From: an uncultured Burkholderiales bacterium
Lineage (GTDB): Bacteria; Pseudomonadota; Gammaproteobacteria; Burkholderiales; Burkholderiaceae_C
Reading direction: 5' to 3'
Length of the DNA stretch: 10,334 bases
Assembly: GCA_903926695.1 (NCBI GenBank)
Contig: CAIYKK010000502.1
Coordinates: forward strand, 1-10,334
A model generated the notes under the pieces. It saw only the letters and a list, made by a program, of their open reading frames with translations, was not told the origin of the DNA and ran no database searches. Both the position numbers and the translations under genes were made by a program. This document shows positions 1 to 7,642 of the stretch, one piece after another; the stretch's first letter is position 1, and every line of letters starts with the position of its first letter.

Positions 1-376
1 CCTTGCAGGTGCCGCGTCCGATGGACAGCAGGTTCAGCGAGACCAGCGCGGCGTCCGTGACGATGCAGCGGTGGTTGGAGATGAACAGAAACTTGCGGTC
101 GGTCGGGAGCTGATCAAGTCCGGAAATGCTCAGGCCCTGCGAGGTCTCGCGCAGAATGCGCTGAAGCATCGGATTGACATAGGCGAACTGAAAGTCCTCG
201 GTGCCGCAGAAGGCATTGGTTTGCTCGACCACGGCCGGGCGGGAAAGTTCAGGAAAACACCAGGGCAAGATGGTGTCGGCCAGGGGCGTGGCAAAGAACT
301 GGTCACGGCAGACTGCAAATTCGGCAGGGCTGTCAACTGTGCGCTGGGTTGTGGTGTTCAGGTTGTTTTGTTTCAC
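1..376 (-). CDS. 1-acyl-glycerol-3-phosphate-type acyltransferase, N-terminal part (cut by left window edge)
   Basis: This is an open frame of 125 codons without a stop, running off the left edge. The proposed start is GTG at 376-374, 14 nt after the ketoreductase stop. The nearby ATG at 378 is followed directly by TGA and cannot be used, and no Shine-Dalgarno sequence is visible, so the start is uncertain. Residues 85-110 contain SGLDQLP followed by FLFISNHRCIVTDAAL. This resembles the PlsC-like acyltransferase active-site block, with His102 and Asp108 separated by five residues. APE loci commonly encode such an acyltransferase with a related NHRDIVxD motif, thought to attach the polyene to a lipid carrier at the cytoplasmic face of the inner membrane. 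Here Cys104 stands where I recall Asp. The family call rests on this motif and the operon context; the C-terminal half is not visible. Confidence 0.72.
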   Translation of the reverse strand, partial: MKQNNLNTTTQRTVDSPAEFAVCRDQFFATPLADTILPWCFPELSRPAVVEQTNAFCGTEDFQFAYVNPMLQRILRETSQGLSISGLDQLPTDRKFLFISNHRCIVTDAALVSLNLLSIGRGTCK

Positions 377-390
377 ATGCTTGGCGCGGG

Positions 391-1110
391 TTAAACCATG
401 CCGCCGTTGACCGAGATGATTTGGCCGGTGATGTAGGCCGCGCTGTCCGAGGCCAGAAATCCCACCAGTGCGGCAACTTCTTCAGGTTTCCCGGCGCGCT
501 TCATGGGCACGAGGTTGGCAATGGCGGTGCTGTCAAAGATGTCTTTGGTCATGTCCGAACTGATGATGCCGGGGGCCACGGCATTCACGGTGATACCGCG
601 TGTGGCCAATTCCAGGGCGAGTGATTTGCTCGCTGCGTGCAGCGCGCCCTTGGCGGCGGCGTAGTTGGTCTGACCCCGGTTGCCGGTAATGCCTGCAATC
701 GACGAAATGTTGATGATGCGGCCCCAGCGGGTGCGGATCATGGGCATTGTCAGTGGCTGCGTGACATTGAAGAACCCATTCAGCGAAACGTCGATCACGC
801 TGTGCCACTGCTGGCGCTGCATGCCGGGAAAGACGGCGTCGTCATGGATGCCCGCGTTGTTCACCAGCACCTGTATGGGACCGTTTTCAAGCAATGACTC
901 AAGTGCGGATTGGGTGGCGCGGCCATCGGTCACGTCAAACTGAATCGCCTGTGCCGAGCCACCGCTGTTTTGCAACTCGTCACACAGGCTTTGGGCCTTG
1001 GCGAGATGGCTGTTGGCGTGAACGATCACATGCAGGCCGTCGGCTGCGAGGCGGCGGCAGATCGCTGCGCCGATGGCGCCACTGCCACCGGTAACCAGGG
1101 CGCGTTTCAT
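391..1110 (-). CDS. apeQ: FabG-like 3-oxoacyl-ACP reductase (ApeQ-type ketoreductase)
   Basis: This is a 239-residue short-chain dehydrogenase/reductase that would reduce the beta-keto group of the ACP-bound chain with NADPH after each extension. Visible landmarks are the cofactor loop TGGSGAIG (7-14), NNAG (84-87), Asn111, and the catalytic Ser137, Tyr150 and Lys154 with classical spacing. The C-terminal VNGGMV is typical of FabG. The length matches FabG (about 240-250). An upstream in-frame extension exists, but ATG at 1110 is chosen for three reasons: the Rossmann fold begins directly (MKRALVTGG), an AGAGGA ribosome site lies at 1126-1121, and the start forms an ATGA overlap with the preceding chain length factor. 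The assignment to APE synthesis rather than housekeeping fatty acid synthesis comes from the operon context. Certainty is high for the family and moderate for the symbol. Confidence 0.93.
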   Translation of the reverse strand: MKRALVTGGSGAIGAAICRRLAADGLHVIVHANSHLAKAQSLCDELQNSGGSAQAIQFDVTDGRATQSALESLLENGPIQVLVNNAGIHDDAVFPGMQRQQWHSVIDVSLNGFFNVTQPLTMPMIRTRWGRIINISSIAGITGNRGQTNYAAAKGALHAASKSLALELATRGITVNAVAPGIISSDMTKDIFDSTAIANLVPMKRAGKPEEVAALVGFLASDSAAYITGQIISVNGGMV

Positions 1111-1931
1111 GGGGTTTGATTCCTCTGGGGTGGGTTGATGTTGCAGACCTCGATGCTGAGCCGCAGGGTGTCCAGATAGTCCAGCACCACCGTTCCGTTG
1201 CGGCCTTGCGCCAACAGGGTCAGCAAGGGCAGGCTGCGCGCCGCCGGAATGCTTTGGCGGAAGTGTTCCAGATCGTCTTGCGGCATGCACGTTGCGGCGT
1301 CGTTGCTGAGTGTCAGCTTGAGCACTGCGCGGGCTGCCGAGGTCTGGCAGGGGTTGAGAACCAGGGCAACACCCATGGCAGCGGGGATGGGACGCAGCCG
1401 CTGCAGGGGTTCGGGATACGCGGTGTCATAGGCCAGCAGCAGGCAAGGTTTGCCACTGTTGATGGCTTGGGTGGCTGCCTCCAGAAGTCCGGCGGCGAAC
1501 GTGGCATCGTAGGCGCTCAGGCTGGTGCTGGGCTGCATGCTGCCGCTGGCAATGCCCCAGTAACCCGATGCCGCGTTGTGTACCGAGTTGTGAAAGCGGG
1601 TCGGGGACAGGGCGCGATCAGCGCAGGCCAGGGCTTCCAGGATGGCGTGGGAATTGTCACAGTCAGCTTCGGTCGATGAAAAAACCGTGGCCAGGTTGGC
1701 AAGATCGGCCTCTGCATGGCGTGCCGCCTCCAAGCCGATGGCCATGGACAATTTGACGGGTATGCCAACCCGGCGGCGTTCGGCGGGTGGTAACTTTTCA
1801 ACGGCAGGCAATGCTGTGGACGCAGCAACATAGAGCTGTCGACCAGTCAGCACGTCACAGGCTTGCGCCCAGCCCGTCAGACCAGGCCCGAGCAGTCCGA
1901 TACCGTCAAGGTAGATGTGTTGCGTGGTCAT
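1107..1931 (-). CDS. Second ApeC-like ketosynthase chain length factor (KS N-terminal-like protein)
   Basis: This 274-residue protein resembles the N-terminal half of a beta-ketoacyl synthase (Ketoacyl-synt_2 type), the family of APE chain length factors that pair with a full ketosynthase. It is clearly paralogous to the protein at 8100-8894. The first 190 residues align without gaps and about 110 positions are identical by eye. Shared blocks include ERRR (51-54), CDN (91-93), SPTRFHN (109-115) and QPSTSLSA (133-140). After SLSA comes Tyr141, at about the position of the ketosynthase cysteine, so it should not be condensing by itself. The C-terminal half of the thiolase fold is absent, as expected for this family. 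It follows the only substantial intergenic gap and overlaps the ketoreductase by ATGA. No strong ribosome site is visible. It may support a second ketosynthase encoded outside the window. Confidence 0.88.
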   Translation of the reverse strand: MTTQHIYLDGIGLLGPGLTGWAQACDVLTGRQLYVAASTALPAVEKLPPAERRRVGIPVKLSMAIGLEAARHAEADLANLATVFSSTEADCDNSHAILEALACADRALSPTRFHNSVHNAASGYWGIASGSMQPSTSLSAYDATFAAGLLEAATQAINSGKPCLLLAYDTAYPEPLQRLRPIPAAMGVALVLNPCQTSAARAVLKLTLSNDAATCMPQDDLEHFRQSIPAARSLPLLTLLAQGRNGTVVLDYLDTLRLSIEVCNINPPQRNQTP

Positions 1932-2038
1932 GCGTGATCAATCACATCCAACATTGATTTTGTGTGCGCGCTTTGCATCTTTTGTTCTCTGCCCGGTTGC
2001 CGTTATTGAGCATTTATTGTAGGTGCTGCTATCTGGAT
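1932..2038 (-). other. 107-nt intergenic gap between the hydrolase and the second chain length factor
   Basis: This is the only real spacer inside the locus; every other junction overlaps or is separated by at most 14 nt. It is more A/T-rich than its surroundings. It contains a possible promoter on the minus strand and an inverted repeat directly before the ATG of the chain length factor, both listed separately. No terminator-like stem followed by a T run was seen after the hydrolase stop. No small ORF worth calling was found. Confidence 0.6.
1934..1945. promoter_or_regulatory. Short inverted repeat GTGAT-CA-ATCAC just before a start codon
   Basis: A perfect 5-bp inverted repeat with a 2-nt centre lies between 3 and 14 nt upstream of the ATG of the second chain length factor. 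It occupies the place where a ribosome site would be expected. It could be an operator half-site pair or a small element that limits initiation. It resembles CRP/FNR-type half-sites, but the spacing fits neither (CRP has a 6-nt centre). Functional evidence is absent. Confidence 0.25.
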
Positions 2039-2042
2039 TCAA
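2016..2042 (-). promoter_or_regulatory. Candidate sigma70-type promoter upstream of the second chain length factor
   Basis: On the minus strand, TTGAAT (2042-2037) and TACAAT (2021-2016) resemble -35 and -10 boxes with four and five matches to consensus. The spacer is 15 nt, shorter than the usual 16-18, and the -35 box overlaps the hydrolase stop codon. Transcription would begin near 2009 and give a leader of about 78 nt. This is a weak candidate supported mainly by its location in the only spacer of the locus. Confidence 0.28.
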
Positions 2043-2737
2043 GCGGGGTTGGCGGCGTGTTTGACCGGCTGAACAGGGGCGCCGCAGGCCAGTGGTCCGT
2101 GGTCCAGCCAGTCGTCCCACAAGGCCTTCCAGGTTGGCCATTGGTGACCGCCGGGGAGCATGAGAACGTGCGTTTCGGGCAGTAAATTGGCCAGCAGGCG
2201 TTGGCCTTTCAAAAATCGGTCAGTGCTGCCGCTACCGAAATACACCGGGGTGGCCCATTCCGCTTTTAACGATTCCTGGCCCAGCCATTGCCACCATACG
2301 CGTTCGTCCAAGGTCGATGGCTGTTGTTGACACCAGGCGGCGGCCCCGCCAGCCGCGCGAATCTCGGCCAGGATATCGCCCGTGCCGGGGTAGGGGGCCA
2401 GCAAATAAAGGCCTGCAAGTTGGTCGGCGTGCTGAGCGGCGCAGTGCAGGGCACAAAAGGCCCCCATGGAAATACCGGCCATCCAGATCGTGCGGTAGCC
2501 GTTAGCCTTGGCAGGCTCCAGCACCTCAGAAAGCAGTGTGGCGGCCACGGTGTTGTTGATCACATGTTGTATGGTGACATCTGCCAGTAGCAGGTCAACG
2601 GGTAACTGGCGCTGGCGCACCGCATCCACAAACCCCTGCGCGTCAAAATCGTCAATGCTGGACAAGGAGGGCGCCAGCAGCACCAGCAGCGTGTCGCTGC
2701 GTTGGGCGGCCGTGTGCAACTCAGTGCGCAGGTGCAT
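2039..2737 (-). CDS. Alpha/beta hydrolase, possible release or editing esterase/thioesterase
   Basis: This 232-residue protein has a complete visible alpha/beta hydrolase triad: nucleophile elbow GISMG with Ser90, Asp173 in GSTDRF, and His198 in PGGHQW. No signal peptide is evident, so it is probably cytoplasmic. Upstream in-frame residues lie inside the exporter gene. ATG at 2737 is preferred because a GGGAG ribosome site sits at 2749-2745 with 7-nt spacing and the protein then begins close to the first beta strand. It overlaps the exporter gene by 17 nt, which suggests coupled expression. It is followed by a 107-nt gap, so it may be the last gene of the first transcription unit. APE loci usually carry a hotdog thioesterase, and this enzyme might hydrolyse a polyene thioester or ester in its place. 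The substrate is not readable from sequence. Confidence 0.83.
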   Translation of the reverse strand: MHLRTELHTAAQRSDTLLVLLAPSLSSIDDFDAQGFVDAVRQRQLPVDLLLADVTIQHVINNTVAATLLSEVLEPAKANGYRTIWMAGISMGAFCALHCAAQHADQLAGLYLLAPYPGTGDILAEIRAAGGAAAWCQQQPSTLDERVWWQWLGQESLKAEWATPVYFGSGSTDRFLKGQRLLANLLPETHVLMLPGGHQWPTWKALWDDWLDHGPLACGAPVQPVKHAANPA

Positions 2738-5075
2738 CAACGCGCTCCCGCGTGAGAATGGCGGCAAAAACCAGGGCCAGAAAGGCACCCGGTGCCACGG
2801 TGCTGCCGATGGCTGCCAGCACCGGCACCTTCGACAGGCCCAGCAAGCCAAAACTGCCCACTGATGTCAGGTTGGCAACGACCAGGGCGACTTGTGTTTG
2901 CTGCCGGTACTCGGCACTGCCAGTTTGTGCGCCACGGTCGAAAAACAGGGCGTAATTGGACCCAACAGCCACCACCAGCAACAAGCCAACCAGATGCAGG
3001 ATGGTGAGTTGGGTGCCCTGCAATAGAAGGGCCGCTGTGACGCACATCACCGCACACGCCAGTGGCGCGGCCACCCGCAGGGTGCGAACCCAGGAGCGCA
3101 GTGAGGCCATCAGCAGCGCCAGAATGAGCAGGCAACCCAGGCTAGAGAGCCACAGAGCCTCGTGGCGGTAGCCATCAAACAGGCTGCTGGATTCTTCCAG
3201 CATGTCGATCACTACCGCGTCGTTCAACCCCTTGGCGCGCAGGGCGGCATGCACCTGGTCCAGCGGGATGTTGTCAGATAAAGGCCCCTCAGCCATGGGG
3301 CGCAAGGGCATCAACACCAAGATGTCAGACGTGCGTGGGACCAGCATGGCGTCCACCATCAGCGCCGCTGAGGTGCCGTCCAGGTCTTTGCGCAGCAGGG
3401 GCGGGTGTTGTTGTGCGGTTTGTAAATCGGCCAGAAATGCGCCCAGGCGTTCGGCCCGAACCGGCAAGCCTTGCAGCGCTTGCTGTAGGCGCGCCGGTGC
3501 CTGTGCCGCATCGGGCAAGGCGGCTTGTCTGGCACGCTGCAGCGCCACACTGGGCAATACCGTGGCGGGTGAACTGAAACCGGCCATGACTTGCTCTTTC
3601 ACCAGACCTTGCAGCACGGCGCCAGCACGCTCTGCGAGTTGCAGCGCGGCTTCCTGGTCTGGCGCTGTCAGCGCCATGATGTAGCGGGTATCGGTGCCGC
3701 CCAGGTCGCCACGCAGTTGTTCGTCCACTTGTCGTTCAGACTGCGGAATGGGATTGAGGCCGGAGAGTTGGCGATTCCAGATGCTGCCGTCGTGCAACAG
3801 CACGGCGCCGGTGGCCGCCAATGCCAGCGCAACAATCGGCCAGCGCAGTGCGGCGGCGCGTCCGATGACATGGTCCAGCTTGGCGGCGACCTGGCTGAGA
3901 TCGCGCAAGGCCAATTTCTGGGGTGTCAGCACGGGCAGCACGTAGCGCGTGACCAGCACCGCTGCCACCAGGCCGCTGATGGAATAGAGACCCAATTGGG
4001 CCAGTCCCGGAAAACTGGAGCTCATCAAAGCCGCAAAACCGGCGATTGAGGTCAGTACGCCCAGCCAGATGGTGCGCCAGAAATTGTTGGAGACCTGGGT
4101 GGTGTTGCGTTGAATAAAGAAGTAGATCGAGTAGTCCACCGCTTCGCCGATCAGGGTGGTGCCAAAGCCCAGCGTCAGGCCATGCACCTGGCCAAAGCCC
4201 AGACTCACGGCGGCGATACCGGCTGCCACCCCGGACAGCACGGGCAGCAGGCCCAATATCAGCAGGGTCGGGGAGCGGTACACCACCAGCAGCAGGCAGA
4301 CTACCAGCACAAAACTGGCGGTGGCCAGGCGTCCGACCTCTTCCTGAATGGTATTGCGCGAGGCCGCCGAGGACACGCCAGCACCGCTCATCACCAGACG
4401 GGCGTCTGGACTGCGTCCCGGCAAGGCGTTAAAGAGGGCGCGGGCCTTGTCAACCGCTTGGGATTGTGCTTCGGTGTCAGACCCGGCGGCGCGGGTAAAG
4501 GCCAGCAGCAAGGCGCGCTTGCCGTCACGCGAGGCCCAGGCGCCGTCGATGCTTTGCGGTTGACTGAGTCCGGAAAACTGCTCCAGAAGCTGCAGCGTTT
4601 CGCCCGTGGGGTCGCGGGCAAACAAGCGCTTGATGGTCATCCCGGCATCGCCGGACAGGGCGTCAATGGAACTGCTGATCGCAGCGTGCAAGCCATCGAC
4701 CTCAAAGTGCGCGGGCGTGACTGCCGGGCTGAGCAGATAGCGGTTGTCAAAGAAATAGGCCCGGTCGCGTTCCTGGGTTTCTTCTTGCCCGTTTTGCACG
4801 GCTACAAACAGACCGGTTTGTTGCAAGTCTTTGGCGAGGGCTTGTGACAGACGGGCGCGTTCGGCGGCATCTCCGCCTTCGATGCCCATCATGATCAGCC
4901 GAGCCACCGCGCCATCGCGCAGTTGGTCGATCAACAGTTGCTGGCGCGCATTGGGTGTGCGGGGCATGAAGGCCGACAAATCCGCCACAAAGTGAGTTTG
5001 AAAAATCACCAGCAGGCAGGCCAGCATGCCGGCCAGCCAGAGCACCAGCGGCAGCACACGGGGTTTGTTGTTCAT
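2721..5075 (-). CDS. MMPL/RND-superfamily inner-membrane exporter
   Basis: This 784-residue transporter has the classical two-fold layout of the MMPL branch of RND pumps. One membrane segment lies near residues 8-26 and is followed by a large periplasmic domain (about 30-250). A helix bundle follows at about 252-383, with GEAVDYSIYFF carrying Asp314. Then come another segment (about 411-427), a second periplasmic domain (about 430-640) and a second bundle (about 640-775). MMPL exporters are typical of APE and xanthomonadin loci, where they are thought to move the lipid-linked polyene towards the outer membrane. In the second bundle the equivalent of the DY motif reads VGSNYALFF, with Asn707 where Asp is usual. 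A TTG start at 5090 is possible, but ATG at 5075 has a GGGAG site (5088-5084) and the ATGA overlap used throughout this operon. Confidence 0.92.
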   Translation of the reverse strand: MNNKPRVLPLVLWLAGMLACLLVIFQTHFVADLSAFMPRTPNARQQLLIDQLRDGAVARLIMMGIEGGDAAERARLSQALAKDLQQTGLFVAVQNGQEETQERDRAYFFDNRYLLSPAVTPAHFEVDGLHAAISSSIDALSGDAGMTIKRLFARDPTGETLQLLEQFSGLSQPQSIDGAWASRDGKRALLLAFTRAAGSDTEAQSQAVDKARALFNALPGRSPDARLVMSGAGVSSAASRNTIQEEVGRLATASFVLVVCLLLVVYRSPTLLILGLLPVLSGVAAGIAAVSLGFGQVHGLTLGFGTTLIGEAVDYSIYFFIQRNTTQVSNNFWRTIWLGVLTSIAGFAALMSSSFPGLAQLGLYSISGLVAAVLVTRYVLPVLTPQKLALRDLSQVAAKLDHVIGRAAALRWPIVALALAATGAVLLHDGSIWNRQLSGLNPIPQSERQVDEQLRGDLGGTDTRYIMALTAPDQEAALQLAERAGAVLQGLVKEQVMAGFSSPATVLPSVALQRARQAALPDAAQAPARLQQALQGLPVRAERLGAFLADLQTAQQHPPLLRKDLDGTSAALMVDAMLVPRTSDILVLMPLRPMAEGPLSDNIPLDQVHAALRAKGLNDAVVIDMLEESSSLFDGYRHEALWLSSLGCLLILALLMASLRSWVRTLRVAAPLACAVMCVTAALLLQGTQLTILHLVGLLLVVAVGSNYALFFDRGAQTGSAEYRQQTQVALVVANLTSVGSFGLLGLSKVPVLAAIGSTVAPGAFLALVFAAILTRERVDAPAH

Positions 5076-5998
5076 GGCGCTGACTCCCAAAATTCGAAGA
5101 AATTAAACCAGTTGTAGGGCGCGGCCTTGCAGTGCCGCTCCAGCGTTGCGACGTATTTTTGCAAGGTCTCGCGGATCGCTGCATCGCGTTGGTGGCGTGG
5201 GACGGCGGCAAAGTCGGCCAGCGGCTCGAAGTGAACTTCATAACGATTGCCACCGCAATAAAGCCCGGTCATGAAGTAAACCGGGTGCCCCAGCATGGCC
5301 GCCATGCGGAAGGGGCCGGTCGGGAAGCGTGCTGGCGCGCCCAGAAAAGGCAGGGTGAGGTATTGGTCCGGCCCGGCCGCACGGTCGGCGAGGACGCCAA
5401 CCAGGGCGCCGGTTTCCAGCTGGTGGTGGATGGTCAGCATGGAATCAATCTGGCCCAGCGCAATGATGCCGGTGATGGCTTCAGGATTGATGGCCGCCAG
5501 CGCACGATTGAGTTGCCGGGCATTTTCCGGGTACATCGCCACGCAGGAGTTGAAGCGGTTGCAGCGAGCATGGTTGAGCAGGACTTCAAAACTGCCCATG
5601 TGCGCGCCGAACAGCAGCATGCCTTTGTTCCTGGCTTGGTGATCGATGATCGGCTCTGCGCCAAACACCTGGATGTCGAACAGGTCAGCTTGGTTGTTGA
5701 GCAGGTAGAAGCGGTCATGGATGGTGCTGGCAAACGCCAGGATGTGTCGGTACAGGTCAACCCAGGTGACGGGGCGCTCCAGAGCCCGCGCCAGGTAACT
5801 GCGTGAGGCTTTGCGGGCGGCGGGGACGGCGAGCACAAAGTACAGGGCAATGCCATAGACCACGATGCGCGAGAGGCGACGCCCAAAAATCAGTGAAATT
5901 CGGCGCATCAGCTGGAGCAGGAAAAAACTGCCGCGCTCCTTGCGCTGCATCCATACCGGTTTGTCCTCGGCGGGTGTTGGGGGGCTTGGCTCGCTCAT
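5072..5998 (-). CDS. LpxL/HtrB-like lipid acyltransferase
   Basis: This 308-residue protein belongs to the lysophospholipid/lipid A acyltransferase group. The diagnostic block is LLFGAHMGSFEVL at 128-140, with the catalytic His133 and Glu138 forming the HX4(D/E) motif. A hydrophobic stretch at about 45-59 should anchor it to the cytoplasmic face of the inner membrane, as in LpxL. The length matches LpxL (about 300). In APE loci such enzymes are believed to transfer the finished polyene or an acyl group onto a glycerol- or sugar-containing lipid. ATG at 5998 is chosen because it forms an ATGA overlap with the preceding dehydratase; the longer upstream frame reads into that gene and is Arg/Ser-rich shadow sequence. 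It also overlaps the exporter by ATGA. Family certainty is high; the acceptor is unknown. Confidence 0.9.
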   Translation of the reverse strand: MSEPSPPTPAEDKPVWMQRKERGSFFLLQLMRRISLIFGRRLSRIVVYGIALYFVLAVPAARKASRSYLARALERPVTWVDLYRHILAFASTIHDRFYLLNNQADLFDIQVFGAEPIIDHQARNKGMLLFGAHMGSFEVLLNHARCNRFNSCVAMYPENARQLNRALAAINPEAITGIIALGQIDSMLTIHHQLETGALVGVLADRAAGPDQYLTLPFLGAPARFPTGPFRMAAMLGHPVYFMTGLYCGGNRYEVHFEPLADFAAVPRHQRDAAIRETLQKYVATLERHCKAAPYNWFNFFEFWESAP

Positions 5999-6294
5999 GC
6001 GACAACAGGGGGTGGCAATGGAAAGCGGCCACTGGCAATCTTGCGCGCTGCGCTTCGGATCTCGAAACGCACGGAAGTGGCCCCGATGTCGAAATCGAGT
6101 TCCAGCACATCGGCAGGGGTGGCCGGGCTGTGAAATTTGGCTTCGGCCAGTGCCCGCACGCGCTGACCAAGCTGTGCTTCGATGGCAGCTTGCGCCCACT
6201 CCAGCAGCAGCACGCCAGGCACTATCGGGTGGCCCGGAAAATGACCCGGAAACACCGGGTGGTCCGCAGCAAAGGGCAGGGGGATGACTGGCAT
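5995..6294 (-). CDS. apeI: ApeI-type 3-hydroxyacyl-ACP dehydratase (FabZ-like hotdog)
   Basis: This 99-residue hotdog protein opens almost directly with the FabA/FabZ active-site block HPVFPGHFPGHPIVPG, giving His18 as catalytic base and Glu32 in VLLLEWA as its partner. It would remove water from the 3-hydroxyacyl-ACP to create a double bond of the polyene. At 99 residues it is shorter than FabZ (about 150) because the first FabZ helix and strand are missing, as in compact APE dehydratases. A longer frame starting at 6423 exists, but its extra 43 residues (Pro/Ser/Cys-rich) lie within the ligase gene and do not look like the family. ATG at 6294 leaves a single base after the ligase stop. The gene overlaps the next by ATGA. 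It probably works with the ApeP-type protein encoded two genes upstream. Confidence 0.88.
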   Translation of the reverse strand: MPVIPLPFAADHPVFPGHFPGHPIVPGVLLLEWAQAAIEAQLGQRVRALAEAKFHSPATPADVLELDFDIGATSVRFEIRSAARKIASGRFPLPPPVVA

Positions 6295-6295
6295 C

Positions 6296-7642
6296 TCAGG
6301 TTCTCGTGACAAGGTGAGTGGCACGCAGCTCGGCGAGGGCGGATGCGGGCAGTTTTCCGTTGGCATCACGCGGCAGCGTTGCGAGAAAGACCAGCGGGCG
6401 CGGTAGAAAGACCGGGTCCACATGCTGGCGCAAGCTGGCCTGGAGGGAGGCGCCCTTCAGTGAGGGCGCTACGACAAAGGCGATCAGGCGTGGCGCTTCA
6501 TCGGGCGATACGCTGTCGTGCATGCAGAAAACGCCGTCCTCGACACCGGGCAGGCTGAGTAGGAGCTGGTTGAGAAAAGCCAGTGAGTTGCGCTTGCCAA
6601 CAATGTTGATCATGTCGGAGTTGCGGCCTAGCAGGCGAAAGCGGGTTGGACTGAGTAGCTCCACGACATCGTTGAGCATTTGTGGCGCATCAAAGTGCTC
6701 AGCGTAGGCGCGGGTCTGGTCTTGGGCCTGTTGCAGCGTAATACCCGCATAGGTATGCCATTCCGTCCCTTGAGTCGGTCGCCGGGTCGCCAGCGCACCG
6801 GTTTCAGTGGAGCCGTAGATTTCTACCATCGGCGCGTTCAGCTGGATTTCGACTTCTTGGGCCAGTTCCAGTGACAGCGGTGCCGTGGCCGACAGGACGG
6901 CGCTGACGCGGGGCAAGGTGATCTGCGCGTCCATCAGCTTGCGCAAGTGAAAGGGCGTGGACACCAGCAGGCGCGGTTCGGGCAGCTCGGCCAGGGCGCT
7001 GGCCACGTCGGCCGGAAAGAACGGTTGCCGTGCGCTGAACTGAGCGCCACCAAAGATCGGTAGCAGCACGGTTGCTTCCAGTCCAAACATGTGCTGGGGC
7101 GACACGGTGCCCAGCACCGAGCAGGGGCCGCCCGCGACCTTCCACATGCGTTCGGCCTCGGCAATGGCGCACTTGTGCATGCGCCAGAAGGTCATGCTGT
7201 GGGCCTGTGGTTTGCCGGTTGAACCGGAGGTGAAAATGCGGACGATCAGCTGGGCGCCCGCTATCTGCGGCATATCCAGCGGGGTGTCAGAGGCAGGCAG
7301 GTCCGCGTGCGGCACCACGACATAGGGCATTTGCGCCAATATCGGCGTGGCCTGTTCACCCAGACAGACGGCATCGGGGTAATCGAGAAACAGCGCAGCC
7401 ATGTTTTCCGGGGCCGTTGAGTTTTGCAACAGGCTGACCACGCCACGGCTGATCGCCGCAAACAGGGCGACGGAGAACCAATAGCGATCCTTGCACAGAT
7501 TGAACACATGGCCGGTCTGTGGCAGACGCGCAGCCAGGGCCAGGATGTCGCGCAGGAATTCAGCCTGACTGACCGGGCGCTGGTTGCGGTAAGCGATGGC
7601 TTGGGTGGTCAGGGCGCCGGGTAAAAGAGGCAGCGTAGTCAT
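6296..7642 (-). CDS. apeH: AMP-dependent aryl/acyl-ACP ligase (ApeH-type)
   Basis: This 448-residue adenylate-forming enzyme would activate the aryl starter acid (4-hydroxybenzoate or a relative in studied APE systems) with ATP and load it onto an ACP. Visible motifs are the phosphate-binding loop FTSGSTGKPQAH (137-148), EIYGSTETG (274-282), the hinge region GRNSDMINIVGKR (339-351), and near the C-terminus LPRDANGKLP with Lys430 as the expected adenylation lysine. It is shorter than typical acyl-CoA ligases (over 500), mainly by a compact N-terminus, as is normal for APE ligases. ATG at 7642 forms an ATGA overlap with the dehydratase before it. No ribosome site is evident, consistent with coupled translation. 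The substrate cannot be read from sequence, and no starter-synthesis gene (chorismate lyase or ammonia lyase) is in the window. Confidence 0.91.
   Translation of the reverse strand: MTTLPLLPGALTTQAIAYRNQRPVSQAEFLRDILALAARLPQTGHVFNLCKDRYWFSVALFAAISRGVVSLLQNSTAPENMAALFLDYPDAVCLGEQATPILAQMPYVVVPHADLPASDTPLDMPQIAGAQLIVRIFTSGSTGKPQAHSMTFWRMHKCAIAEAERMWKVAGGPCSVLGTVSPQHMFGLEATVLLPIFGGAQFSARQPFFPADVASALAELPEPRLLVSTPFHLRKLMDAQITLPRVSAVLSATAPLSLELAQEVEIQLNAPMVEIYGSTETGALATRRPTQGTEWHTYAGITLQQAQDQTRAYAEHFDAPQMLNDVVELLSPTRFRLLGRNSDMINIVGKRNSLAFLNQLLLSLPGVEDGVFCMHDSVSPDEAPRLIAFVVAPSLKGASLQASLRQHVDPVFLPRPLVFLATLPRDANGKLPASALAELRATHLVTRT

Noticed and set aside
1116..1679. Open frame of 187 codons on the plus strand
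   Set aside because: It is antisense to the second chain length factor, has low-complexity Gly/Gln/Val-rich composition and no family features.
3202..3684. Open frame of 160 codons on the plus strand
   Set aside because: It is Ser/Arg/Ala-rich shadow sequence opposite the second periplasmic domain of the exporter.
4110..4847. Long open frame (245 codons) on the plus strand
   Set aside because: It lies wholly antisense to the MMPL exporter. Its translation is Gln/His/Gly-rich with no recognisable domain, a usual antisense shadow in high-G+C genes.
5132..5806. Open frame of 224 codons on the plus strand
   Set aside because: It is antisense to the LpxL-like acyltransferase, whose HX4E motif and operon position are convincing. 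The plus-strand product resembles nothing.
6295..6423. N-terminal extension of 43 codons for the ApeI-type dehydratase
   Set aside because: It reads through the ligase C-terminal coding region and is not hotdog-like. The family block begins right after ATG at 6294.
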